Positions 1 through 12,369 of a stretch of DNA of 47,424 nucleotides are shown one piece after another; position 1 is the stretch's first letter; every line of letters begins with the position of its first letter. The notes beneath the pieces were generated by a model. It was not told where the DNA came from. It saw nothing but the letters and a program-made list of their open reading frames with translations, and ran no database searches. The position numbers and the translations under genes were made by a program. Source of the DNA: Welwitschia mirabilis (Eukaryota; Gnetophyta; Gnetopsida; Welwitschiales). The DNA lies in NCBI GenBank assembly GCA_051453625.1, contig JBOZIK010000001.1, forward strand, positions 81,423,417-81,470,840. The letters run 5' to 3'.

Positions 1-72
1 GCATCATTTCCTCATGCTATCTTCTTTTTAATCCTTCATAGGCTTATAAGTAAGTTTAATTCATTTAAGACA

Positions 73-77
73 TGCAT
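73..77. repeat. Left target-site duplication TGCAT
   Basis: Five bases directly outside the left LTR. They are identical to the five bases outside the right LTR at 19250-19254. The LTR borders were set independently by homology between the LTRs, so the match was not chosen by sliding the ends. Confidence 0.55.
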
Positions 78-1305
78 TGTTGTGGTGTGTAAGTTTGCAA
101 TCCTTTATGTCTTACTCACTTTTGTTTATCACAAATATATATATTGCAAAATGCGATATACTAATATAAATGGGAGTGACCAAAATTTTATAAACCCATT
201 GAAGGCATGTAAAAGAAGAAGGAGAGTTAATTTCATAAGAAAATATGGTATCTTATAATGCAAAAAAGTAAACGTGTAATGCAATGCAAAATCACTTTAT
301 CTAGATGAACACCTATCTGATTACAAAAATGACTCATTAAAAAGATTAGCCCTATATAATGTAAATTATCCAAAAAACCATCATTAACTGAGAATAACTT
401 AGGCTATCAAGTGAGTTGAATAAAGTGTAATGAAAAATGCTTCTAAACTACTATTGTCAGCCTTAACAAAGTTTTTTCTTAAGAACTATATCATTAATGA
501 GACTGTTACTAAATGAAGAATAACATAAATCATAATGGATATAAATAGTATTGATAAATAAAATAAATAAAGTTTTTTATTATAAATTAAATCAACATCA
601 GGTTATAAAATAAAATCACCTCAATAGAGGATGCATAGCCCTTTACTAAGAAAATATCTTTTTATAACTACACAAGATGGATCTCCTGCCCTTTAACCTC
701 TTTTCACGAGAATTTCCAGTGCATCAAAGATGAAAGGAGGATCAAAGGAGGGTTTATTTATATAGCAAAAAAGGCATAACCATCATTCAAAATGAGCTAA
801 AAGATGCACTTAAATCATAGAAAGAAATGGATGAAGTAGATGAAAGCTAGCTAGCCATTTTATGTGTCATCTTGACTATCATGGGGATAACCATGGGGAT
901 GATGGTACATGAGTAATAAGTTTTCATCTTGCATGTCATGCGGATGACCATAAGGATGACACCCTTAAAAAAGAGGACTTCATTGGTTCTAGCTTCAGTC
1001 CATGTCAGCATTTCATTGGCTTGTATGATGTTATCGTCTTGTCTGTCATGGGGACAATAGTGGGGACAATAGTCTTCCTTATCTTTCCAACTCAAGATAA
1101 ATTAGCTTTAGAATTATTAATCTTCATTCAAAGCACTAATCATCAAAATATGCCTAACATACCTGTAAACATGTTAAGAATTGCATATTTTAATGATCAG
1201 TCATTAAGTCTTCATAATCCTTGGAATTACATCTAAACCTATATAAATGTCTAGTAAAATAGCTCATAACATTCCATCAAATACATACAATTTGGTGGTG
1301 CATCA
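78..1305 (-). repeat. Left LTR of composite (3' LTR of copy A)
   Basis: About 1,228 bp, aligning along its length with 17983-19249 at roughly 80% identity by eye. On the minus strand it begins TGATGCACCACC and ends in CACAACA. The next internal bases are a polypurine tract, which marks it as the 3' LTR of a minus-strand element. It holds a TATA-like box and, further 5' on the minus strand, short repeated GATGA/GGGGA motifs (about 870-1090) in the U3 part. Small open frames here (about 847-1236) are not conserved with the other LTRs and are not genes. Confidence 0.75.
755..764 (-). promoter_or_regulatory. LTR TATA box (copy A)
   Basis: Minus-strand TATATAAATA inside the LTR. TATA-like strings occur at matching places in the other LTRs (18671-18681, 46112-46119, 40270-40277). 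Likely the U3/R core promoter for minus-strand transcription. Confidence 0.5.
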
Positions 1306-1318
1306 TAGCCCCCCACTT
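1306..1318 (-). other. Polypurine tract of copy A
   Basis: Minus strand AAGTGGGGGGCTA directly abuts the LTR start TGATGCACC. Family knowledge: this tract primes plus-strand DNA synthesis. An almost identical tract, AAAGTGGGGGCTA, abuts the LTR ending at 46605, confirming both LTR borders. Confidence 0.7.
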
Positions 1319-3480
1319 AGCCTTGTTAGTCCCTAATAAAACTAGGAAAATAACTATAATTACGAGCTAAATTATCTTTAAAAAATTAATTTAAAATCTA
1401 TAAAATAGGCTTATAAATAATCTCAAATATATCACATAGCTAAATAACATGTGATTCATTATGTGTATGGAGTGAAAATTTTCAAAAATTATGTCTCATG
1501 AATGCTATAAAATAATCCATAAAATGATGAAATAAGTGTTGCCCTCTCCTAAAAAAATAATATATTGAATATTGGCTAATGAATTAAAGAAATCAAATGA
1601 AAATTAGTATGTCCACATGAGAATGTGGACAATAGGTGTTTTTGAATTTTAATAGTTGAGAAACTAAGTGTAGAAATTTCAAATTTGGAAAATAGAGATG
1701 TAGGAAATATTATAACAAACATGAAAAGAATAGATAATGAAAATGTACTAATTAGGATTAAACAAATTCATGAATGCCCAACAAAAGTGCCTTGACAAAA
1801 ATGATTTATGAACAATGTTTACAACTCTAAAAGACTAAAAATAAACATTACAAAAATTACAAGAAAAATCATTTAAGTANNNNNNNNNNNNNNNNNNNNN
1901 NNNNNNNNNNNNNNNNNNNNNNNNNNNNNNNNNNNNNNNNNNNNNNNNNNNNNNNNNNNNNNNNNNNNNNNNNNNNNNNNNNNNNNNNNNNNNNNNNNNN
2001 NNNNNNNNNNNNNNNNNNNNNNNNNNNNNNNNNNNNNNNNNNNNNNNNNNNNNNNNNNNNNNNNNNNNNNNNNNNNNNNNNNNNNNNNNNNNNNNNNNNN
2101 NNNNNNNNNNNNNNNNNNNNNNNNNNNNNNNNNNNNNNNNNNNNNNNNNNNNNNNNNNNNNNNNNNNNNNNNNNNNNNNNNNNNNNNNNNNNNNNNNNNN
2201 NNNNNNNNNNNNNNNNNNNNNNNNNNNNNNNNNNNNNNNNNNNNNNNNNNNNNNNNNNNNNNNNNNNNNNNNNNNNNNNNNNNNNNNNNNNNNNNNNNNN
2301 NNNNNNNNNNNNNNNNNNNNNNNNNNNNNNNNNNNNNNNNNNNNNNNNNNNNNNNNNNNNNNNNNNNNNNNNNNNNNNNNNNNNNNNNNNNNNNNNNNNN
2401 NNNNNNNNNNNNNNNNNNNNNNNNNNNNNNNNNNNNNNNNNNNNNNNNNNNNNNNNNNNNNNNNNNNNNNNNNNNNNNNNNNNNNNNNNNNNNNNNNNNN
2501 NNNNNNNNNNNNNNNNNNNNNNNNNNNNNNNNNNNNNNNNNNNNNNNNNNNNNNNNNNNNNNNNNNNNNNNNNNNNNNNNNNNNNNNNNNNNNNNNNNNN
2601 TACAAAATTTATAAGAAAACTCATCCAATCAAGAAATTAATTTTATTGAAACTAGGTAAGGAAACTATTAAATGTTAAGATCCAAAAACATTAAGAAAAT
2701 ATGAAAATGACTTTAAAATAACTAATTAAACAATGAAAGAAAACAAAAAAAAATGGACATAAGAAACATAAAGAGGATATCCTACCTCAGATATAAAACA
2801 TCATGGTCTCATTTATGCTCTTTTTTTTTCCTTTTTTTGTAACGATAAATTCTACATGATCAAACATTTCAAAAGATGAAGGTGAAGTAATAAGATGAAA
2901 TACAAAAAAGAAAATCCTTGAAAAATCTAAGATCTTTCATCATTAAGAAAAACATAAGAAATAAAGAATCATCCTTCAAAAAAACATTCATAGATGTGTG
3001 AATGTCTTAAGATTGAGTGAATCTAATCTTACCGTCATAAATGCTCAAGTATAAATGCTAGTTATGAAAATAAAATAAATACATGTCATGATTGAAAGAT
3101 ATTCAAGTAATGTCCTAATGGCCTCCAAAGGAATAAGCTGAGAGAAAATTCAAACAATGATGGGGAAGAAGTTCTTCTCATTAAGGGGAACCTCCAAGGC
3201 TAGTGCTTCTATCATGTTTTTATCAAAAGGTTACTCATATATTTTCAACTTTATCCATTAAATTTCTAAATTTCTTTAGTGATTAAGTCAAAAATTTCAA
3301 TAGAGCCATTAGAATGTATTTTCTTAATAAGATAAGAACCTAGCCATTTTAAGATCAACTTTTTATTTAAAAGGTGCACTCTAGTATTGTATAACAATAC
3401 TAGTTAAACAGGTTGAAAGTTTTTATGGATTAATTTTTTATCATGTTTGAACTTATTTTAGACTTTGTGAATAAGTAACA
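1319..3480 (-). mobile_element. 3' non-coding internal region of copy A, with 721-base gap
   Basis: Non-coding stretch between integrase and the 3' LTR. It aligns with 10490-12350 of copy B and in part with 46606-47424. Bases 1880-2600 are N. A T-rich run at 2821-2840 lies where copy B has a long (CT)n tract. No conserved reading frame was seen. Confidence 0.6.
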
Positions 3481-3495
3481 ATAAATAGCTAAAGT

Positions 3496-4625
3496 TTATT
3501 TTTCATCTAAATAATCTAATTGAGCTAAACAAGTTTTAATATTCTCTTCTAAATTTGCAAGATTAAGTTGATGTGTAGAATGATAAGAATNNNNNNNNNN
3601 NNNNNNNNNNNNNNNNNNNNNNNNNNNNNNNNNNNNNNNNNNNNNNNNNNNNNNNNNNNNNNNNNNNNNNNNNNNNNNNNNNNNNNNNNNCTCTTCTAAA
3701 TTTGCAAGATTAAGTTTATGTGTAGAACAATAAGAATTGTAACAAACATTAACAAGTAAAACACAGACTCTACTGTATATAAGTTCATAAGGTGAAAAAC
3801 CCAATGAATTATGCCAAGTTGTATGGTAAGCCCAAATAAGATCATTTAGTTTAAATGCCCATGATTTCTTATTGGTAGAGACAAGTTTTTGAAGCACCAT
3901 TTTAATTTCTCTATTAACTTTTTTATCTTACCATGGGTTTGAGGGTGGTAAGCAAAATCTACTCAATGTNNNNNNNNNNNNNNNNNNNNNNNNNNNNNNN
4001 NNNNNNNNNNNNNNNNNNNNNNNNNNNNNNNNNNNNNNNNNNNNNNNNNNNNNNNNNNNNNNNNNNNNNTTTTAAAGCATTTTTTTAATTTCTCAATTAG
4101 CATTTTTAGCTTATCCATTAGTTTAACGATGGTAAGCACAAGAAACTTGATGTTCTATTCTAATGAATAAAAGAAGTTTTTTAAAAATATGATTAATAAA
4201 GTGAGTTCCTTAATCACTAATAATTATTCGAGTAAAGATAAAACATTGAAAAATTTGAGTTCTAACAAAGTTAAAAATTGTTCGGGCATCATTTAAGGAA
4301 GTAGGAACTACTTCAACCTATTTAGTCACATAACCAATAGCCACTAAAATGTAATTTTTATCTTTCAAAGGTGATTTAATTAGATTTGGAAAATCAATTT
4401 CCCAATAGGCAAAAGGTTCATACTCAAGAATAAGTTTGAGGGGCATTTCTTGTGATGATAAAAGGCTACCAAAACATTGACATGCATCACATCTTCTAGT
4501 ATAATCGAAAGAGTCCTAAAAAAAACTAGGTTAATAAAAGCTAGAGTGAAGAATTTTCATGGTCGTTTTCTAATTTCTAAAATGTTCACCATGAATACCA
4601 CCATGCCAGAAGATGAAGGATATGA
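3496..4625 (-). pseudogene. Ty3/gypsy integrase remnant, copy A
   Basis: Reading the minus strand from about 4625, the HHCC zinc-binding region (HGGIHGEHF, then CDACQCFG) is followed by the catalytic core. The first Asp is kept in WEIDF (codon 4393-4395). The second Asp is kept but followed directly by a stop (4210-4212). The third region reads TNG-stop-AKNAN, with a stop at 4111-4113 and Lys instead of the catalytic Glu at 4105-4107. The C-terminal part at 3496-3900 still has an open frame with WAYHTTWHNSLGFSPYELIY, a hallmark of Tat/Athila integrases. Two 100-base gaps (3591-3690, 3970-4069) have near-duplicate flanks, so this is a mosaic of contigs. The function would be strand transfer of element DNA; this copy cannot do it. 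Confidence 0.8.
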
Positions 4626-4639
4626 TATTTTCCCCATTT

Positions 4640-6262
4640 TAATACACATTTTCTCATACTTTAATCTTTACACTAAGAGAAATATGGAGCACAATCCACT
4701 CATAATCACCTATCCTATAGAAAAAAAGATTTTCTTTAATTGTGAATCTAATTTTGTGGTATTTTAAAGTAATAAGATAATTGATAATATTAACTTATCA
4801 TGGAGGGGGATGAGTAGAGGATACAACAAATAGTAAAAGCCTAAACGATAATGTCTAAGATTATTAAGGCAAAAGATTATAACTAATATTTCTCTCTCAG
4901 TAGTTGTATAATTTGCTTGAGATTTGAATGATGTTTCACTATGGTAAAATATGACTTTAAAATCATTTTCATATTTTTAATCAAGTACCCATCCATAGTA
5001 AAATTACTAGCATCACACATTAACTCAATTCCAATGGAGTCCCCTTATAATAGGAGAAAAGAGAATTTACATTTAAGTTTATTAAAAGCAAGTTGACAAG
5101 ATTAATTGCAATCAAATTTAGCTTATTTTTCTAGTAATGAGTGAAGGATTTATAGATTTTAGCATAATCTTGTATGAAGCAGCAGTAAAAAATACAATGT
5201 CTAAGGAAAGATCAAACTTGTTTTACATTGATTAAGAAAGTTAGACTTTTAATAATACCGATGTTTTCAAGGTTCATTATAATCCTCTTTTTTAAAATAT
5301 GGTGACCTAAAACAATTCCACTTTCAACTAAAAATAAGCTCTTTTTTCAAATTAAATGAAGGTCATACTCTATGCATCTATTAATCAATTTTCTAATCTT
5401 TTTAAGATTTAAACAAAGGTTTCTCTAAATATTGAAAAGTCATTCATAAAAATTTCTATAAAATCCTCTAACATATCTGCAAAAAAACCCATCATAGCAT
5501 GTTGAAAATTTCTAGAAGCATTACATAACCTAAAAGATATTCATCTAAAGTAGACATCTTAGAAGGTAAAGTAAAAGTTGTTTTAACCTGGTCTTTGTCA
5601 GCTATGCAAATCTGGTTATAGCCATTATATCCATCAAAAAATTAATAAAAAGAATGTCCCTAAATTCTATCAAGTATCTAGTAGAGAAAGGATAGGAGAA
5701 AATAATTCTTTTTTATGAATTCATTCAATTTTCTAAAAAATCTATGCATACTCTCCATTTTTCAACCTTTTTTGGTACTACAGTTAAGGGATTAATCCAT
5801 TTACTATCTGATATAGTGTAAATGATTTTGGCATTTATTAACTTAATAATTTTATAATCTTATTTATGGTTGTCTAATAGGTTTCACATTTTCCTCAAGA
5901 TAGATTTTATGCTGAACAATAGAAGGAGGAATGGCAAATAAATCTTTATGAAACCAAGCGAATGCATGAATTTTGGAAGTCAAAAGGGAGATTAAGATTG
6001 ACTTTAATTTAAGAAAGAGATTATCATTGATTATTATAGGTTTGTTTTGATCATTATAGAGAAAAATATACTTCACTCCACTAGGAAGATTTTTCAGAGT
6101 TAAATTCACATTAAGATTTTTAATTTTCATGATAGACTCCTATAGTGGATGATCTCTCTCAAAGTGTGAGTTTTCGTTTGTTGTTAATAGTTGGACTTTC
6201 TTGTAGACTAAGGGTTCTATTTCTTCTTCATTTTGATCTAAAAGGTCATTTTCTAAATGCTT
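4640..6262 (-). pseudogene. RT / RNase H remnant, copy A (first contig)
   Basis: Minus-strand frames give ISDSKWINPLTVVPKK and WRVCIDF, the N-terminal RT region of Ty3/gypsy pol, then fragments equivalent to the DGYNDHNQ and LCNASRNFQHA motifs of copy B, with several frameshifts and stops. Compared with B, 214 bp are missing at 4833/4834 (B 13352-13565), removing the C-terminal end of RNase H. The segment 5750-6262 is repeated, diverged, at 6384-6905 beyond the gap. An 88-codon open frame at 5864-6130 is the pol stretch between protease and RT, not an independent gene. Confidence 0.7.
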
Positions 6263-6383
6263 NNNNNNNNNNNNNNNNNNNNNNNNNNNNNNNNNNNNNN
6301 NNNNNNNNNNNNNNNNNNNNNNNNNNNNNNNNNNNNNNNNNNNNNNNNNNNNNNNNNNNNNNNNNNNNNNNNNNNNNNNNNNN

Positions 6384-7030
6384 ATACTCTCCATTTTCCA
6401 CACTTTTTTAGTACTACAGTTAAGAAACTAACCCATTCACTCTCTGATATAGCATAAATAATTTTAACATCCTTTAATTTAATAATTTAATCCTTAACTA
6501 CTTGTTTAAGTTCTAGATTTAATATTCTTTATGGTTGCCAAATAGGTTTTGAGTTTTTCTCAAGATAGATTTTATGCTAAATAATAGAAGGAAGAATGAC
6601 AGGTAAATCTTTATGAGATCAAATAAATGCATTAATTTTAGAAGTTAATAGAGAGGTCAAGATTGACTCTTTTTTAGGGATGAGATTTTCATTTATTATT
6701 AGAAGTTTGTTCTAATTATTACAAAGAAAAATATACTTTAGTCCACTAGGAAGATTTCTCAGATTAAGATTAAGATTTTTAGTTTCTGTTATAGACTCAT
6801 GTAGTGGACAGCCTCCCTTAAAGAGTGAGATAGTTAAACTTTGTTATAGACTAATGATTCTATTATTCTTCATTTTGATCTAAAAGGTCATTTTCTAAAT
6901 GCTTAAAGTTGGATGTATCAAAAGGTTCTAAGTTTTTAATTTCAAGTGGATCATCATAAAACATAGTTTCATATAACATTACCCATCTTTCTTGAAGTAG
7001 ATTATGTTGAAGGAATAAAGTTGATTTAAT
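6384..7030 (-). pseudogene. Pol linker / RT N-terminal remnant, copy A (second contig)
   Basis: Continues pol toward protease after a 121-base gap. Its first about 520 bp are a diverged second version of 5750-6262, so the two flanks of the gap come from different copies or a local duplication. Strongly broken by stops. It aligns with 14500-15150 of copy B. Confidence 0.55.
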
Positions 7031-7045
7031 TTGATTTTCTACATC

Positions 7046-7378
7046 TCATTCATTACCTAGGACTCTCTTAGCTGCATCAAAAACTCTAATTGAAAATTTT
7101 TTATTTTCTAGATGATACTCCATCATCCTAGTTCTTATATCAATGATGCAATGGACTATTGTACAAAACACTCTTCCTAAAAGTAATGGGAAACCTCCAT
7201 TATGTTCAACCTCTATTATAACCACATATATTGAGTAGAATGCCTCTTTAACTTGAATCACTAATTCTTTAATAACTTCTAAAGATTTCCTAACTAATGT
7301 ATCTGCTGATTCCAAGATAATCTGAGTAGGCTTTATTCTACCTTCTAAACCAAGTCTCTTATAAATGTGTAATGGCAC
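7046..7378 (-). pseudogene. Retropepsin-like aspartic protease remnant, copy A
   Basis: A 110-codon open stretch matching the body of the Tat/Athila protease: MPLHIYKRLGL after the catalytic turn, then VVIIEVEHNGGFPLLLGRVF, corresponding to the family's VVLDME...PIILGRPF. The catalytic D-S/T-G turn upstream is not readable, and the frame starts within the domain. It would process the gag-pol polyprotein. It aligns with 15158-15565 of copy B. Confidence 0.7.
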
Positions 7379-7379
7379 G

Positions 7380-7926
7380 ATGTTAACACATTTTTTAATG
7401 TAAATTAAAGCCTTTTTTATTCTTTTATCTCTCTATAATGTAACACTAATTGTTGCTATCCCTGGATCCTTAAATTTTGGAGATTTTTGTAATAGTAAGT
7501 TTGTGAGACATTGATCTAAAAAGAATTTGCTAAGAATAATACATTTTTATTTTCTTTTTATTAAGTCTTTCCATGACCTATAGTATTTTGGGTTTTCTTA
7601 TAAAAGTTTCTAGAATGGTAAGTTTACACTCATATTTTTCATTAAGGTTTTGAGATTTTCATCAAAATTTTGATTAGTATTAAGCCTATCAATCCTAGGG
7701 ATAGCTAGTTTATTTTCTGTTTATTGTGTATAATTTTTTTTTTTTACTTTTACTAAGAGAAGGGAAGTTATAATTTTCTAGTATTTTGATGTCCTCTTCT
7801 TCCTCATCATCCCTAATGTTGTTTTGGGAGGTTGATGCTTCATAAAAAGGAGGGTTTGCTTCATGTTTACTTTGTGTTATAACCTTACAATCTTTTCTTA
7901 CCTCATTGGAACTTGATAGAGGTTGT
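7380..7926 (-). mobile_element. Gag-protease linker of copy A, cut by gap
   Basis: Aligns with copy B 15520-16030. An acidic (Asp/Glu-rich) linker is recognisable on the minus strand near 7795-7815. The alignment to B ends exactly at the gap 7927-8026. Gag, primer-binding site and 5' LTR of copy A are not found on the other side. Confidence 0.5.
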
Positions 7927-8026
7927 NNNNNNNNNNNNNNNNNNNNNNNNNNNNNNNNNNNNNNNNNNNNNNNNNNNNNNNNNNNNNNNNNNNNNNNNNN
8001 NNNNNNNNNNNNNNNNNNNNNNNNNN

Positions 8027-8535
8027 AAGATGTTTTCCTTTATTATGTAATATAAGCCTATGGCATTAGGTGGAGGTGGATGGACTAGGTGGATGTAGCT
8101 GACGATAACCTTGGCTGATCCCCAAGGGTCCCAAAAGAGGGACTAAGGATATAGTCCATATATTTACCTATAACCACTAGTCAAAGGCTATTTACTAATG
8201 ATGTGGAATGTAATCTACTGATATCAATAACAAAAGCCTATTTCTCTCTAAATTATTCCTTATTATTGCTATAGATCCTGGCATGTTATTTTAACTATTC
8301 CTTTTTATGTGAAGTAATCCAAAAATAGTAAAATAGGACATTACAATCTTCCTCTTTAAAAATAAGATATAGATCTCTTTCTTAATCAATTTTGCTTAGG
8401 GATGGTAATAAATCAAACTAATTTTCTAATTTAAAAGAAATATGCAATTCATCTTTTTCTATTAAAAATTATACTTACAAAGATTCCATGAATGGTTTTT
8501 TATTATATTTGTTTCATAGAGTGTTCGTTATTATA
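8027..8535. other. Unassigned AT-rich sequence between copy A gap and LINE
   Basis: No match to the gypsy copies elsewhere in the window and no long reading frame. It may be LINE 5' sequence (ORF1 or leader), because the LINE endonuclease start follows at 8550. Confidence 0.3.
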
Positions 8536-8549
8536 TCTCTCCCTTGATT

Positions 8550-10470
8550 AAGTTTACTTCATGGAATGTCAAGAATATATCAAGTTCAATTAAAACGTAT
8601 GTGGTTAAGAATTTATTATAAAATAACTGTATTCTTTTACATGGTTTAGCCTTATAAAAAATTAAAATTTATTCTATAAAGATGAATATTTCTTCTTAAT
8701 ATTTTTCTTTTTAACACTTTTGTATAATAACCAATCATCTTAAAGGTAAGAAAGATAGTTTCTATTTTTTGAATAGTTTTTTTAAATCCTCCATTATTAA
8801 ATAGAAAAGATCTTAGTCATCATATATTTTATTTGTAACTATATGTTCATGATATTTTGGTTTGGTATGTGGAATATATTTCTTAAATGTTTCAAGTAAA
8901 AAGTGTCATCTCTGGGAATATGTTACATTTCATCTTCCTTTAGCTAGCTAGATAATCTTTACAAATTTGAATTCTTTAGAAAATAACTATGATAAATTGA
9001 GGAGTTTCCTTTGTGTTGGAACACTCAAAAACTTAGAAATACTTTCTAGTGTTACCTATTTTTTGAAATCATTTTAATGTCTTTACTTGAAAAGAAATTA
9101 GAAGCTAAAGAAAGTTACTATGAATGCCTTGTTAGGAATTTTCTCTTTCATTGTATAATTTATTTGAAAATTCTAGATCTTCTTTCATCTAGTAGAATTT
9201 TTAATTTAATCACTCTTCCCTTTTATTCTTAAGTAGTATTAGTAACTTTTAATCAGTTTCTAAATAGAGGCCTTACTACATTTTAAACACTTTCTAGATT
9301 AATCATACTTTTCTAGATATAATCATATAGAAGAAAAATGCACAAATTAAGAAATAAGCTATAATAGTATAGTTAGGAATTCTAACAAATTTGATCATCT
9401 TTTTATTAATAAATTATTAAGAGAGTGTTGAAAAATAATTATAATATTATCATTATATAAACATACATACTTTACTTAAATGATTACACTAACCTTCTAC
9501 ATTAGGATTTTAAATTAAGTTATTTGTTAAAAGAAAGAACAGATCTTTTGAAAACTAGATCTTTTTGGATGCATTACGGAGATTAATTCAAAAAGAATTA
9601 TTTCCATTTATAAATATTTTTTCTTTTCTTTACACTAGGTTTTATTCTATCATCTCTAATGGGCATACTTATACAAAAGAATCTACCATCTTATAGGCAT
9701 CTCATAAACACTATAAAATTATCTTTAAAATTGAGTATAATTTTGATATAGATGCAAGGTTGTATTTGAAAGTTCTATTAAATTATTTCTTTTAGATCAT
9801 GATAAATATATGATTGATTATCTTCATTTCTGTTGAGGATCTTGAGCATGCCTTAATTTATTTGTTAAATAATAAATCTCTTAGAATTAATGATCTTCCT
9901 ATAGGATAGGTCAAAAAACCTATGACATTATAGGGATTATATTATCTTACGTGGCTTAAGAAGGTTTTAAGGAAGGTTGTCCTAGAACACTCATTAACTA
10001 TGAATAAATTTCCTAAATATGGTAGTTATTATGAAATATAATGCTGAAAACTCACAATGATTTTTAATACATCCTATAAGATCATAGTTAAATCATTACA
10101 AATTATATTAAAAGCTATTCTGACTTGTGTTACTATAATAAAGTAAAGTAAATTTATTAAGGATGGATAAGTTCTTAATAATGTTACTACATTAGTAGAA
10201 GGATGTAAGTGTAGCAAAAAAATTAATAAAAGAATTATTTTTTTGAAATATTAATTACAAAAGATTATACGATGGAATCTATTAATATTTTTAAATTTTA
10301 ATTTTTAGAAAACTTGACTTTAGTGAAAAGATTATCCTCATAGTAAAACATTATTCATAGATGCTATGATTATTGTCACTATTAGTGTGCTCTTTTACTA
10401 AATATTTACCTTTAAATGATTAGTTTATTAAGGTTTCCTTCTTATTATTCATCTCTACATTTTTAGAATT
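8550..10470 (+). pseudogene. Degenerate plant L1-type LINE ORF2 (endonuclease-RT)
   Basis: At 8550 the plus strand reads KFTSWNVKNISSSIKTYVVK, matching the apurinic endonuclease start of plant LINE ORF2. About 1.5 kb later, the expected spacing, RT motifs appear: TSYKIIVKSLQIILKAIL, then VLNNVTTLVEGCKCSKK and KLDFSEKIILIVKHYS (about 10040-10400), each close to the known plant LINE RT consensus. Many stops and frameshifts. It ends near 10470, inside RT, where copy B sequence begins. LINEs normally lose their 5' end, so loss of the 3' half suggests later rearrangement or insertion. Confidence 0.65.
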
Positions 10471-10489
10471 AATGAAAATAGTAAAACAA

Positions 10490-11617
10490 GAAAAATATCA
10501 CATAGAAAAATACCATGTAATGCATCATGTATATGGAGTGAAAATTGTAAAAATTATGTTTCATGAAAGCTTTTGTATCAAAATTATGAAAAATGAGTCT
10601 TGCTAATGAGTCCTACCCTCTCCCTAAAAAAATAATACATCCCAATTAGCTAATGAAGCAAAGAAATCAAATGAAAATTTGTATGCCCAAAATAAAAAGG
10701 TGGACGATGGGTGTCTTTGAATTTAACATTTGATAAATTAAGTGAAAAGATGAGTGTAAATATATTAGATTTGAAAAATAAAGATGTAGGGAATATTCTC
10801 ACAAACATGAAAAGAATAGACAAATAAAAATGTGCCAATTGGAATGAATTAGATTTATGAGTGCCTAACAAATATGCCTTGATAATAATTATTATGAACA
10901 TTATTTATAACTCTAAAAGACTAAAAATGAACATCATAAAATTTGTAAGGAAACTCATCTAAGTAAGAAATCAACTCTTTATTGAAAACAAGGTAATGAG
11001 ATCATTAAATGTCAAGGTTCTAATATGATAAGAAAATACAGAATTGACTTTGAAATAACTAACTTAAATAATAAAAGAAAATAAAAAGAATGGACATAAG
11101 GAATATAAACAAGGTAGCCTACCTACCCTAAATTTTAACCTAGTAGACTTCCATGGAAGAAAAATCATAACATCAATTAATTTTTAAAATGCATGAAAAA
11201 ATGTATAAATATGTAGAATTCCATTTGATAAGGCAATGGTTATGATAATGCAAAAAATCAAATGATAAAAATAAGTGATAAAATCAGAGAGTTACTTAAA
11301 AATGAACTCATTTATTTATATATAAAAACAAGTACTTAAATCCCGAGAAATGAAATGATCATGTGGAAAGACTAAAAGTCTAGGAAACACACAATGCCTC
11401 TGATGATATTAAGAATACCCCTAATCCCATAGCCTCTAATTTTTTATTATTTTATTATCCATGATGAGGGGATTAAAACTATAGTCAGAGAAGTAAGAAT
11501 CCACAAAGCATCGCTAACTGACCTTCCAGTGGAGTTTCCATAGTTACCATATTACACTATTAAAGGGACCTCTTAGGAAAATTTGCCCTAGTATACTTAT
11601 GGTAGTACATCATTATT

Positions 11618-11679
<62 letters not shown>

Positions 11680-12350
11680 TTCTCTCTCTCTCTCTCTCTT
11701 TCACAAAACATTCCACATGATCAAGCAATCTAAAAGATAAAGGTAAAGATAAAAGATGTAAAGGAATATGCTTAAACAATCTAAGATCTTTCATTATTAA
11801 GATTAACATTAAAGTTAAAGCATCTTCCTCAAAAACGAAGTTTATAATAAGTGAATGTCTTAAGATTGAGTTGAATTCAATGTTACCATTATAAAAAATC
11901 CAAGTACAAGGACTAGTCATGAAAATAAAATAAATACACAGGTCATGTTTGAAAGATGATTAAGTGATGTCATAATTGACTTTAAAGGAATAAGCTAAAA
12001 GAAAATCTAGATAATGGAACAAAAGAGGTTTTCCTCATTAAGGAGAACCTCCAAGGCTAGTACTTCTCTCATGTTTACATTAGAAAGTTGCTCATATATT
12101 TTTAACCTTTATCCATTAACTTTCTAAATTTTCTTAGTGGTTAAGTCAGAAATCTCAATAAATCCATTAGAATGTATTTTATTAATAAGGTAAAGACTTG
12201 ACAATTTTTAGGTTAACTTGTTATATAGAAGATGTACTCTAGTGTTGTATAACAAAACTAGTTAACTAGGTTTAAAGTTATTATGAATCAACTTTTTTTC
12301 ATGCTTGAACTTAGTTTGGGCTTTATGAATAAGTTGATAATGAATAGCTT
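10490..12350 (-). mobile_element. 3' non-coding internal region of copy B
   Basis: Collinear with 1430-3480 of copy A (for example the shared ATGGAGTGAAAATT segment near 10530 and 1468). The equivalent of A 1306-1430, including polypurine tract, and the 3' LTR are missing. Contains the (CT)n microsatellite. Small frames at 10650-10901 and 11672-11920 are not conserved in copy A. Confidence 0.6.
11621..11699. repeat. (CT)n microsatellite
   Basis: About 79 bases of nearly pure TC repeats with two short interruptions. Copy A has only a short T-rich run at the same place (2821-2840), so the tract expanded after the copies split. Confidence 0.95.
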
Positions 12351-12369
12351 GAGTTTTTCTTTTTATCTA

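Noticed and set aside
1835-2628. Three overlapping long minus-strand frames
   Set aside because: They consist almost entirely of N; only a few real codons at each end.
4477-4767. 96-codon plus-strand frame (and its relative at 12958-13164)
   Set aside because: Antisense shadow of the integrase zinc-binding region and core; the minus-strand reading matches integrase motifs.
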